Assembly: GCF_001029435.1 (NCBI RefSeq)
Contig: NZ_LDOV01000037.1
Location: 162,706-226,705, forward strand
Reading direction: 5' to 3'
Source of the DNA: Photobacterium aphoticum
Lineage (GTDB): Bacteria; Pseudomonadota; Gammaproteobacteria; Enterobacterales; Vibrionaceae
Length of the DNA: 64,000 bases
Below are positions 41,566 through 50,107 of this stretch, one piece after another. Each line of letters opens with the position of its first letter. Within the stretch, counting starts at the first letter, position 1. A program made the translations under genes and the position numbers. The notes beneath the pieces are model-generated. The model had not been told where the DNA came from. It ran no database searches and worked only from the letters and a program-made list of their open reading frames with translations.

Positions 41566-44055
41566 TTACAGCGCGAGTTCTTGCTGCAGCAGGGCGATCA
41601 TCGCTTCACCACTCTCACAGGCTTTCAGGCTGTCACGGAAGCTTGGGTGGATCAGTTTGCGCGCTAAGCTGGAGAAAATGCGCATGTGCTGATCTCCTTG
41701 CTCATGGTTAAGCGTGAGCATGATGATGAAATCCGCCTCACCCGAATCGGATTGCCAGTCAATCGGTGCATTGAGCTTTGCAATACTGATGCTGGAATGC
41801 AGAATGTTGGCCGACTTGGTATGCGGAATCGCAAAGCCATGGCCCAACCCCGTCGAAAACACCGCTTCACGGGCCCAGATATCTTCTTCCAATTTGTAAA
41901 TGTCGTTGGTACGGCCTGTCACGCCAAGGTTGCCAACCAGTGCCTGAATCGCCTCTTCTTTGCTGGCAAAATCCGCTTGTGTGAACATGCATTCCACGCC
42001 CAGTAACGGCTTGTTGGCTTGTTCACGTTGGGCGTTATCCAATAAGGCATTGACGTCGGCAATGGTCGAGCACTGACAAGCGTTGGCAAACAGATTTTGG
42101 CAGTGTTCAAGGCGCCATTCACGCAGCGCCGTTTTGGCGGCGGCAATCTTTGGTGCGCTCATGCTGATTTCATCCAAGCCGGCACCGACCAGCAGCGGTA
42201 AGACGCGGGTGTCAGCCCCTAACTCACCACATAATCCTACCCAGCGGCCATGCTGATGCGCCGTTTCTACGATAAGCCCCAGCATGCGCAGGAAGGCCGG
42301 CGACAGGCTGTTATAGAGGGGAGCGACGTTGGCGTTGTCGCGATCGACAGCCAGTAAGTATTGGGTCATGTCATTGGAGCCAATACTGAAGAAATCCACT
42401 TCTTGGCAGAACTGGTCAATGATGAAGGCCACAGACGGTACTTCTACCATGATCCCCAATTGCAGGTTGGTATCGTAGGCGATACCTGCGTTGTCCAGCT
42501 GGACTTTCACGATATCCAATTGGGCTTTCACCCAGCGGATTTCCTCGATGCTCTGGATCATCGGGATCATCACTTTGGCGTTGCCGTATGCAGAGGCGCG
42601 TAAAATTGCACGTAGCTGCGTATGGAACAGTGGCAGGAACTGCGGGTAAATACGCACGGCACGGTAGCCCAGGAAAGGGTTGTTTTCCGCCGGTAAATCC
42701 AGGTAATCAATCGGCTTATCACCACCAATGTCCATAGTACGGATGATCACTGGTTTGCCGTTGGCGGCGGTCAGTACATCGCGGTAGTGCTGGACTTGCT
42801 CTTCTTCGTTCGGCGCTTGCGGACGATCCATGAACAGCATTTCGGTGCGGAACAGGCCGATCCCTTCTGCGCCTTGTTGGAAGGCGGCATCGGCCTCTAT
42901 GGTGCAGGCAATATTGGCCGCCACTTCAATGTGATGGCCGTCTAGCGTGTGCGCGGCCTGCATGGCAAAGCTGTGTTGGCGTTGCTGCTGACTGGCTTGC
43001 AGTGCCAGCGCACGGTTGAAATAGCGTTGTACGGCAGTATTCGCATGAAGCGCAACCACACCCAACTGCGCATCCAGATACACGGGCGTATTGAGTGCCG
43101 GCACACACTCGTTCAGTTCAATGCCTGACAGGGTCGGAATGTTAAACGCACGGGCCAGAATCACAGTGTGTGAGGTGCTGCCCGCCTGCGTCAGGATCAA
43201 GCCTTGCAATCGATTTTTATCTAACGCCAAAAACTGACTCGGCGTGAGATCATTGGCGATCACAATACTTGGCGCAGTTAAAACGAAATCGCGTTGGCAC
43301 TCAACGTGCGGGTAAGCCGCCAGCAGTAACTGGGTGGCGATATCGCGAATATCCAGTACGCGTTCGCGCAGGTAAGCACTGCTGGATTGCTGTAATTGCG
43401 CGGAAAGCTGTTCCACCATCGCTAAAATCGCATCAGCGGTAGAGTGGGTCGGCAGCAGCGCGGTGATCCCATTGACAAACGTGGCGTCCTGCAAGATAGC
43501 CAGATGGGCATCCAGAATCGCTTTCTCGTGTGCGCTGGCTTGGGCAATCGCCTGATTCAGGTTCGCTGTGACCTGTTGGTGAGCATCGCTGAAGCGGTCG
43601 TACTCATCCCCTTGTGACGGGGTGGCGAATTGCATCAAATCGATATGTTGAAAGCTCACCAGCGTGCCGTGGGCGATCCCTTGTGCTAAGCGGGTGCCGT
43701 GGATCAGATTTGGCTGCAGGCGCATCAGTGATTGCGGCATGACCACAGTGTCCGCTTCTCCGGTGATGGCTAACGCTTCATCGCAGTAGGGAAACACCTC
43801 GGTCATGTACGGCGTGAGGGTCGCGAGGGCTTCGGTGCTGTCTGCGCCTTCAAACAGTAAGGTGCAGTCATCATTGAGCAGCGTGTCGGTGCCGACAATG
43901 GCCAGTACACTTTTGGCGTTGCCTCGGTTGCCGTTACGGTGGTTGATCAAGGTGATCTGACACTGGAAGGGTTGGCAAGCTTTCTCTAAGTGGCTGGCCG
44001 GACGAGCGTGAATACCATTAGGGAGCGTACAGCGGAAAGAAAGTTCATGCTTCAT
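41566..44055 (-). CDS. fryA: PTS multiphosphoryl transfer protein HPr-EI-EIIA(Fru) (FryA type)
   Basis: 829 residues, near the 831 of E. coli FryA, with three PTS modules in order. HPr (about 1-90) has the phospho-His in GIHARPAS. Enzyme I (about 110-660) has the active His in GSTSHTVILARAF and the PEP site GIGLFRTEMLFMDRP, with C-terminal GSNDMTQYLLAVDRDN. EIIA of the fructose class (about 685-829) has GLGHGFAIPHTKS. It can pass phosphate from PEP to an EIIB by itself. The partner EIIB is encoded 17 bases upstream, but no EIIC is adjacent. It could feed the EIIB/EIIC pair at 62-63.5 kb, which lacks an EIIA (inference). SixA-type phosphatase at 12.1 kb might act on it. Confidence 0.93.
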   Translation of the reverse strand: MKHELSFRCTLPNGIHARPASHLEKACQPFQCQITLINHRNGNRGNAKSVLAIVGTDTLLNDDCTLLFEGADSTEALATLTPYMTEVFPYCDEALAITGEADTVVMPQSLMRLQPNLIHGTRLAQGIAHGTLVSFQHIDLMQFATPSQGDEYDRFSDAHQQVTANLNQAIAQASAHEKAILDAHLAILQDATFVNGITALLPTHSTADAILAMVEQLSAQLQQSSSAYLRERVLDIRDIATQLLLAAYPHVECQRDFVLTAPSIVIANDLTPSQFLALDKNRLQGLILTQAGSTSHTVILARAFNIPTLSGIELNECVPALNTPVYLDAQLGVVALHANTAVQRYFNRALALQASQQQRQHSFAMQAAHTLDGHHIEVAANIACTIEADAAFQQGAEGIGLFRTEMLFMDRPQAPNEEEQVQHYRDVLTAANGKPVIIRTMDIGGDKPIDYLDLPAENNPFLGYRAVRIYPQFLPLFHTQLRAILRASAYGNAKVMIPMIQSIEEIRWVKAQLDIVKVQLDNAGIAYDTNLQLGIMVEVPSVAFIIDQFCQEVDFFSIGSNDMTQYLLAVDRDNANVAPLYNSLSPAFLRMLGLIVETAHQHGRWVGLCGELGADTRVLPLLVGAGLDEISMSAPKIAAAKTALREWRLEHCQNLFANACQCSTIADVNALLDNAQREQANKPLLGVECMFTQADFASKEEAIQALVGNLGVTGRTNDIYKLEEDIWAREAVFSTGLGHGFAIPHTKSANILHSSISIAKLNAPIDWQSDSGEADFIIMLTLNHEQGDQHMRIFSSLARKLIHPSFRDSLKACESGEAMIALLQQELAL

Positions 44056-44072
44056 GGATCACTGCCTTGTAA

Positions 44073-44384
44073 TTATTGTGCTAACAGCTGCTGACATTGA
44101 GAGAAAACACGGCGTGGATGCTGGAGAGCATCTTGAATCGTCACTTCCAGACAACGGTGCTGGGCAAAGCGGTCACGGTGTTCGATGTTGATATCGGCGG
44201 CAACCAGCACAATGTCGGCGCGCTGAATATCTTGTTCAGTGAGACGGTTTTCGATCCCCATTGCCCCTTGGGTTTCCACTTTGATCGTGAAGCCCAGTTG
44301 TTTGGCCGTATCGGTTAATTTATCGGCCGCCATGTAGGTATGGGCGATGCCTGTAGGGCAGGCGGTAATGGCTACCACTCTCAT
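44073..44384 (-). CDS. PTS fructose-family EIIB
   Basis: 103 residues from the ATG at 44384 with GGAGAAA upstream; the longer upstream frame is not coding. The fructose-family EIIB P-loop ITACPTGIAHTYMAADKL has the phospho-Cys, followed by IKVETQGAMGIENRL. It transfers phosphate from EIIA to the sugar taken up by an EIIC. The gene precedes the HPr-EI-EIIA fusion by 17 bases and forms an operon with it. No EIIC is nearby, so the pair is incomplete as a transporter. Confidence 0.92.
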   Translation of the reverse strand: MRVVAITACPTGIAHTYMAADKLTDTAKQLGFTIKVETQGAMGIENRLTEQDIQRADIVLVAADINIEHRDRFAQHRCLEVTIQDALQHPRRVFSQCQQLLAQ

Positions 44385-44687
44385 TGTTTTTCTCCAGTCA
44401 GGGCAGGTAATAGTGCCAATATAGGCCGATGCGAGGGGGGCTGATAGAAGACAAAACAACCCTTTACTGGATATTTGTAACCTTGCGCTGCAAGCGTGAT
44501 AAGGATCGCATTGCACATTCGGAGCGCAGTTAGGCGGTATGGTGACTGAAAAAGCACCGAAAACAGAAGGGGAAGGGCGGGGAGCAATAGGGGGCAAGGC
44601 CGACCTCATTGGGTGGTGTTGCCCCGGCGATTAGCATTTTTAAGGCGCTGGCCGTGTAGGGATGGGCCAGAGGGAAGATAAACGGGT
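44385..44687. other. Intergenic region upstream of the EIIB-FryA operon
   Basis: 303 bases, presumably carrying the EIIB-FryA promoter. No operator or RNA recognised. Confidence 0.4.
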
Positions 44688-45050
44688 TCAGTATGCTGAA
44701 TTGGTGGAAAGAATGTCACATAACGGTGCTCGGCGCATGGTCAATGCATTGTTTTTGTAGTGGTAGCTTTGGCACTCGTTGATCGCGGGATCACTGAAGG
44801 ATTTGTCGACTTGGTACGGGGTCCCTTTGGCCAGATGCCAGAGGAAATGCTCTAAGGCTTGGTCAAAGTGGTCTTCATTGGTTGTGGCTTTGGGTGAGCT
44901 GAAGGTAAACGTGACAAGATCAACGGGGGTGTTGTGGGCGGTGCGTGTTTTGCTGAGTTCCTGAAAGCCAAACGAGGTTGCTTGCGGGTGTATTCCTCCC
45001 GGCAGCATATGAGCAGGAACAGTTAAGGCGGCTTGTATCAATGTCATCAT
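44688..45050 (-). CDS. Hypothetical protein
   Basis: 120 residues from the ATG at 45050 (second ATG at 45047) with GGGAG upstream. It is soluble, with no signal peptide or known motif. Features are an alpha/beta mix with VDLVTFTFSSPKATTNEDHFDQALEHFLWHLAKG and a C-terminal YHYKNNALTMRRAPLCDIL. Not recognised. It stands alone between the PTS operon and yfhM, facing away from yfhM. Existence as a gene is likely, function unknown. Confidence 0.6.
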   Translation of the reverse strand: MMTLIQAALTVPAHMLPGGIHPQATSFGFQELSKTRTAHNTPVDLVTFTFSSPKATTNEDHFDQALEHFLWHLAKGTPYQVDKSFSDPAINECQSYHYKNNALTMRRAPLCDILSTNSAY

Positions 45051-45323
45051 GGACTCCCTGTATGATGTGCAACCGTTCATGATAGTGGCATAACTCGGCC
45101 GCTGGGTTCAATGGAATTCACCGTTCGCGACGCATTTTGCAGGCCATATCCGCTACGCGTATACATCCTCACAGAAATGTGTGCATTGGGTCGAAATGTG
45201 AGGCCGGTAACCATACGTCAGTCTACTATTTCAGGATAATAGAGAAGATGTGTGATTGCGAATTGCGCGCACTGCACATCCCTCCCGTAAAGGACTGCAA
45301 TTTTTGGATCAAGGAGAATGTCC

Positions 45324-48300
45324 ATGCCGACCCCGTCGACGGCCGCAAGGTGGTGTTACGCTGCCCTGTGGCTCTTTTTATTGACGCTGTATTCATCGCT
45401 CGCCAGCGCCACGGCCGTGCAGCAAACGGAATCTGACCAGCCTGCGTTGCAAACCCCGTATGTGGCGTTTGTGGGTAATGGCCCGTTAGTGCCGCGTTCC
45501 AACAGCCAGTCAATTCCCATCACGGCGATGAATTTGTCGGAAGTGGATGTGGAGATCTTGGCGATCACCGATCCGGAGACGTTCCTCAATCAGCAGTACT
45601 TGCTGGATAACCCGAGTCCGTACACGCTGGAGCAACTTAAACACGCGTACAAAAGTGTGTATGCCGAGCGTTTTCGTCTGCCGCCGGGCAAAGACAATAT
45701 CGCGACCTCGGCCCGTTTGCCGATCCCGCACGATTTTGCCTCTGGCTGGTACGTGGTGGTATTGAAAGCGCCGGGCAGTTTCTATGAAATTCAAGCCAAA
45801 CACATGTTGCTGACCAATGTCGGCATTCAGGCGCGCGTGTATGCGTCGCAAGCGGTGTTTAGCTTAACGTGGTTGAACAACGGCAGAGCCATTGAAAACG
45901 GCATGGTTGAGCTGTATCGCGATCACCAGTTGCATCAAACCGCAGAGATTGATGAACAAGGCATGGCGGTGTTTGAGATGGCACTGAAGCCGACCGATGT
46001 GGTGATGGTTCGTGCCAAGGCAGACGGTAAGCAAAAAGCCGATGTGGGCATTTTGCCGCTGCGTGAAGTGCCGCTGGATTTGTCGGATCACGCCGTTGGT
46101 GGTCGTGCTTATCAGACCACAGAAGCGCTGATCTACAGTAACCGTGATTTGGTCAAACCGGGCGAAACCTTGCCGATTAACGTGTTGTTGCGCGATCAGG
46201 ATGGACGCGCACTGAGCGACACGCCGATCACCGTCAGTGTCCTGAACCCGCGCAATGAAGTGATTCTGACTCGCCAGTTAAAGCCACAGGCCGCAGGCTA
46301 TTTCTTCAGTGAGTTAGTCACGACGGCGACCTGGATGACGGGCCGTTACAAAGTGGATGTGCGCCTTGACCCGAGCGCGGAGAAACCGATCAGCCGTTTC
46401 TTCTTTATGCTGGAAGAGTTTGTGCCGGAGCGCATGGATCTGACCTTTACCGCGCCTGCGCCATTGGTGACGGCCGGCAACGATCTGCGTGTCGACATGA
46501 AAGGCCGTTACTTGTTTGGGAGTCCGGCGGCGGGCAACGTGTTGACCACTGAATTGGTGTTCCAACCGGTGCAACACCTGCCGGGGCCGTTTGAAGCCTT
46601 TTATGTCGGCCACCCTCAGCAACTTGAGAATATGTACGAGACCCGTGAGCGCCAGACCTTGTCGGATGACGGGGAAGTGACGGTGCTCTTGCCGACCCCG
46701 GCGAAAGAGGCGCTAAAGAGTCCGGTCGCGACCACCGCTAATTTTGCCTTGCTGGAAGCAGGCGGTGCGGCGGTACAACGTTCCTTGCGTTATGTGTCGT
46801 GGCAAGATGCGGCGGTACCGGGGATTTTACCGGCAACCAAAGACGTCGGTTACGATTCGGATGCGACCTTTGCGTTAGGGCTGATCAGTGCCGATGGCCA
46901 AACTCTGCAAGCGGGGGAATTGACCGTCACTCTGGATTACGATCAAGGCACGCACTATTGGTTGTATGAAGAAGGCGTGGGCTGGAGTCGCAAGAAGCAA
47001 GATCGCTGGCGTCGCATGGCGACACGAACCGTCACGGTAGAAGCGGGCAAAATGGCCGAGTTGTCGTTGCCTGTGTCGTGGGGCGATTATCTGATCACCG
47101 TGACCCATAACGACACGGGCATGTCGAGTACTTACAGCTTCTACGCGGGTTGGTACGAAGGCAGCGAACAGATCAAAGCCAAGCCGGAACATGCCGACAT
47201 CAAGTTAGATAAAGCGTCCTACTCGGCGGGTGAGTCCATTAAAGCGACCATCACCGCCCCGATTGCCGGCAGCATGTTGGTGACACTGGAAACCGATGAG
47301 CGTGAATGGTCGACCCGTGTGAAGGTGAAAAAAGGCAAACAAATCATTCGTGTGCCGATCTCCCGAGACTTGGCCCGTCACGATATTTATCTGACGACTA
47401 CGCTGACGGGGATGCAGGCCAATACGCCGAAACGCTATTTTGGCATCGTGCCGGTTACCCTCAATCGTGATGATCGCCGTTTGGAGGCGAAAGCCACGTT
47501 GCCTGAAGTGGTTCGCCCGCTGGAGCCATTAACCATTCCGGTGACAGTGAAGCATATTGCCCCTGAGCAGGCGGACAATACCTGGGTAACGGTGTCGATT
47601 GTCGATAAGGGTATCATCAACCTGAGCCGTTTCATGCCACAAGACCCATTCGATTATTTCTTTGCCCAGCGTCGTTATAGTGCGGATATCGTGGACTTGT
47701 ATTCACGCTTGTATGATTTGCGTCCGAACCCGTATGCCCAGTCGCGTTACGGCAGTGATGCAATGAGCAGAACGGATAACAAGAATGATGATCTCGTCGA
47801 AAGCAAAACGGTGATCCTGATGTCAGCGCCGGCCAAAGTGGTTAATGGCCGTGCGGAAGTCACCTTTGATATGCCTGATTACAACGGGGAAGGGCAAGTG
47901 ATTGTCACCGTGTACAACGGCACCCAAGTGGGGATCGCGGTGGACGATACCACTATTGCGGCACCGATTGTGGCAGAACTCAGCGTGCCACGCTTTGTGA
48001 TCCCGGGCGATACCACCAGCGTGACTGTTGATCTGCATAACCTCAGCGGTGAAGCGCAAACCTTGGCATTACGTTTGGGCAGCAATGCCGGCGTCACACT
48101 GGGTAAGGCCGCAGAGGCGAATACTCAGACTGGAGAGGCCGAAGCCGTCCAACCCATCCCGACCTCGGTGACCTTGGCCGATGGGCAGCATGTGAGTTAT
48201 CGCGTGCCGTTTACCTTGGCGACAGACAGCGATACCCGCCATGTGGTGTTGGCACTGCAAGCACAGAACGAGGCATTGGATATTGCCCGTGATTGGACCG

Positions 48301-50060
48301 TGCCGGTGAAGCGTGTTATGCCATGGGTTAGCAAAGGAAGTCGCCACTGGATCAAGCCCAATGAAAACCTTTCATTGACAGCTGATTATTGGAAAGGGCT
48401 GCAAACCATTGCCGGGCAAGAAGGCCATGTACTGATCAGCCGTACGCCAATATTGAATGTGGCAGAGCAAGCCCGTGCGCTGTACGGCTATCCATACGGG
48501 TGTGCCGAGCAGACCACCAGTAAAGCGATGCCGTATCTGTATCAGCATCCGGCGTTAACAGCTTTTAAAACCGAAGCTTTCGAGAATAGCCAGCAGGGTC
48601 GTGTCACAACCCGTGATAAGCAACTGACCGATCAAGCGGTGCTCTATCAGGCCGTGATGGCGTTAAAAGCGATGCAAACCTATCAGGGCGGTTTCTCGCT
48701 GTGGGACGGCGGGCGTAATGAATACCCGTGGTTAACGGCCTACGTAACGGACTTCCTGCTACAGACCGAGCGTACGTACGCAGGGACAGTACCAGAAGGC
48801 ATGCGTAATCGTGCGTTGGCGCGTCTGGAAGAATACCTGAATTACCCTGAATACATGCCACACATGACGGACAATACCGAAGCGGCGAACAGTGCGCTGG
48901 CCTATGCGGCTTATGTGCTGGCGGGCGAAGGGAAAGTACGTTGGAGTCAGTTGGAAGCGCTGCAAATCACCACGTATCCGTCTATGCTGAGTTACCTGCA
49001 CATGGCGGCCAGTTATGCGCAAGTGGGCGATCACAGCAAAGCGCTGACCATGCTCAAACAAGCAGCATCCGTGAAACGTTCACAGGCTTACATGGATGAT
49101 TACGGTTCGGTATTGCGTGATAACGCCAAAGCGGTAGCGGTACTGGAAACACTCAAAGCCATCCCGATGCTGAGCAACGAGGCAATAACGCTGCAAGCCA
49201 GCGTGTTGGAAAAAGCGATCGATGAACAAGCCGGTGAATCATGGCTGAGTACGCAAGAGCGTGGAGCCTTGTTGCAGGCGGCGATGTTGAGTGAAGCGAG
49301 TAATCTGGCAGCGCCGATCACCGTGGATGTCGAGGGAAAAAACCTGACCGAAACCGGCATGCTGGAAGTGGCAACGGTGCCGGGGATGACATTGTCGAAC
49401 CCGAACAGCTTCCCACTATACGTGAATTTGCAGGTGGGCGGTTACGTGATTGCCGATAAATCATTATCGAATCGCGCCAATCCGGCCAACACCCTGAAGA
49501 TCCATTTCATGAAACGCCATTGGTACCAGTTAGACGGTAAACCGCTGGCCAGCCATACCGTGAAAGTGGGGGATCGCGTATTGGTGGTGTTGCAACTGAA
49601 CCTCAACGAAAGGGTGCAAGACGGATTGCTGATTGAGCGTATTCCGGCTGGCTTTGTGCTGGAAAATCCCCGTTTGACCGCTGGGTTTGATTTGCAGACC
49701 TTAATGCCAAACAACTTCACGCTGGATAACCCGAACCATGTGGAATACCGCAACGATCGTTTTGTGGTCTCACACCGTTTTACGGAAGGATCTACGTACA
49801 CCTTCGGCTACATTCTGCGCGCAGAAGTCCCGGGTCAGTACAGCGTACCGCCGATGTTCCTGGAAAGCATGTACACCCCAGAAAGACATGCGGTGTACTG
49901 GCAGACGCTGCCGACGCCTACCGCTCCGGTTATTACGCCGCCACTAAAAATAGGGGTAGAGCTGGATGCCGATGTTGATGCAGGCGCTGGGAGCGGGAAG
50001 GGGATGGGTATGGTAAATAAAGGGAACGCAGCTGATGACATGATCACGGTGATCCCATAA
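45324..50060 (+). CDS. yfhM: Bacterial alpha-2-macroglobulin (YfhM type)
   Basis: 1578 residues from the ATG at 45324, chosen because AAGGAG ends seven bases before it (an ATG six bases earlier would overlap that site). A signal peptide (ALWLFLLTLYSSLASATA) is present, but no lipobox Cys, so the protein is periplasmic rather than lipid-anchored as in E. coli. Ordered MG domains fill the first two thirds, a bait-like region lies in the middle, and the thioester motif YPYGCAEQTTS is intact. A C-terminal domain pairs with it (ERVQDGLLIERIPAGFVLENP). It traps foreign proteases. It directly precedes pbpC, the conserved partner that repairs peptidoglycan after damage. Confidence 0.95.
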   Translation: MPTPSTAARWCYAALWLFLLTLYSSLASATAVQQTESDQPALQTPYVAFVGNGPLVPRSNSQSIPITAMNLSEVDVEILAITDPETFLNQQYLLDNPSPYTLEQLKHAYKSVYAERFRLPPGKDNIATSARLPIPHDFASGWYVVVLKAPGSFYEIQAKHMLLTNVGIQARVYASQAVFSLTWLNNGRAIENGMVELYRDHQLHQTAEIDEQGMAVFEMALKPTDVVMVRAKADGKQKADVGILPLREVPLDLSDHAVGGRAYQTTEALIYSNRDLVKPGETLPINVLLRDQDGRALSDTPITVSVLNPRNEVILTRQLKPQAAGYFFSELVTTATWMTGRYKVDVRLDPSAEKPISRFFFMLEEFVPERMDLTFTAPAPLVTAGNDLRVDMKGRYLFGSPAAGNVLTTELVFQPVQHLPGPFEAFYVGHPQQLENMYETRERQTLSDDGEVTVLLPTPAKEALKSPVATTANFALLEAGGAAVQRSLRYVSWQDAAVPGILPATKDVGYDSDATFALGLISADGQTLQAGELTVTLDYDQGTHYWLYEEGVGWSRKKQDRWRRMATRTVTVEAGKMAELSLPVSWGDYLITVTHNDTGMSSTYSFYAGWYEGSEQIKAKPEHADIKLDKASYSAGESIKATITAPIAGSMLVTLETDEREWSTRVKVKKGKQIIRVPISRDLARHDIYLTTTLTGMQANTPKRYFGIVPVTLNRDDRRLEAKATLPEVVRPLEPLTIPVTVKHIAPEQADNTWVTVSIVDKGIINLSRFMPQDPFDYFFAQRRYSADIVDLYSRLYDLRPNPYAQSRYGSDAMSRTDNKNDDLVESKTVILMSAPAKVVNGRAEVTFDMPDYNGEGQVIVTVYNGTQVGIAVDDTTIAAPIVAELSVPRFVIPGDTTSVTVDLHNLSGEAQTLALRLGSNAGVTLGKAAEANTQTGEAEAVQPIPTSVTLADGQHVSYRVPFTLATDSDTRHVVLALQAQNEALDIARDWTVPVKRVMPWVSKGSRHWIKPNENLSLTADYWKGLQTIAGQEGHVLISRTPILNVAEQARALYGYPYGCAEQTTSKAMPYLYQHPALTAFKTEAFENSQQGRVTTRDKQLTDQAVLYQAVMALKAMQTYQGGFSLWDGGRNEYPWLTAYVTDFLLQTERTYAGTVPEGMRNRALARLEEYLNYPEYMPHMTDNTEAANSALAYAAYVLAGEGKVRWSQLEALQITTYPSMLSYLHMAASYAQVGDHSKALTMLKQAASVKRSQAYMDDYGSVLRDNAKAVAVLETLKAIPMLSNEAITLQASVLEKAIDEQAGESWLSTQERGALLQAAMLSEASNLAAPITVDVEGKNLTETGMLEVATVPGMTLSNPNSFPLYVNLQVGGYVIADKSLSNRANPANTLKIHFMKRHWYQLDGKPLASHTVKVGDRVLVVLQLNLNERVQDGLLIERIPAGFVLENPRLTAGFDLQTLMPNNFTLDNPNHVEYRNDRFVVSHRFTEGSTYTFGYILRAEVPGQYSVPPMFLESMYTPERHAVYWQTLPTPTAPVITPPLKIGVELDADVDAGAGSGKGMGMVNKGNAADDMITVIP

Positions 50061-50107
50061 ACCGTATCGGTAAATGGGCGGGAGGCACCGCAGCGCTTGT
50101 CGGCATC

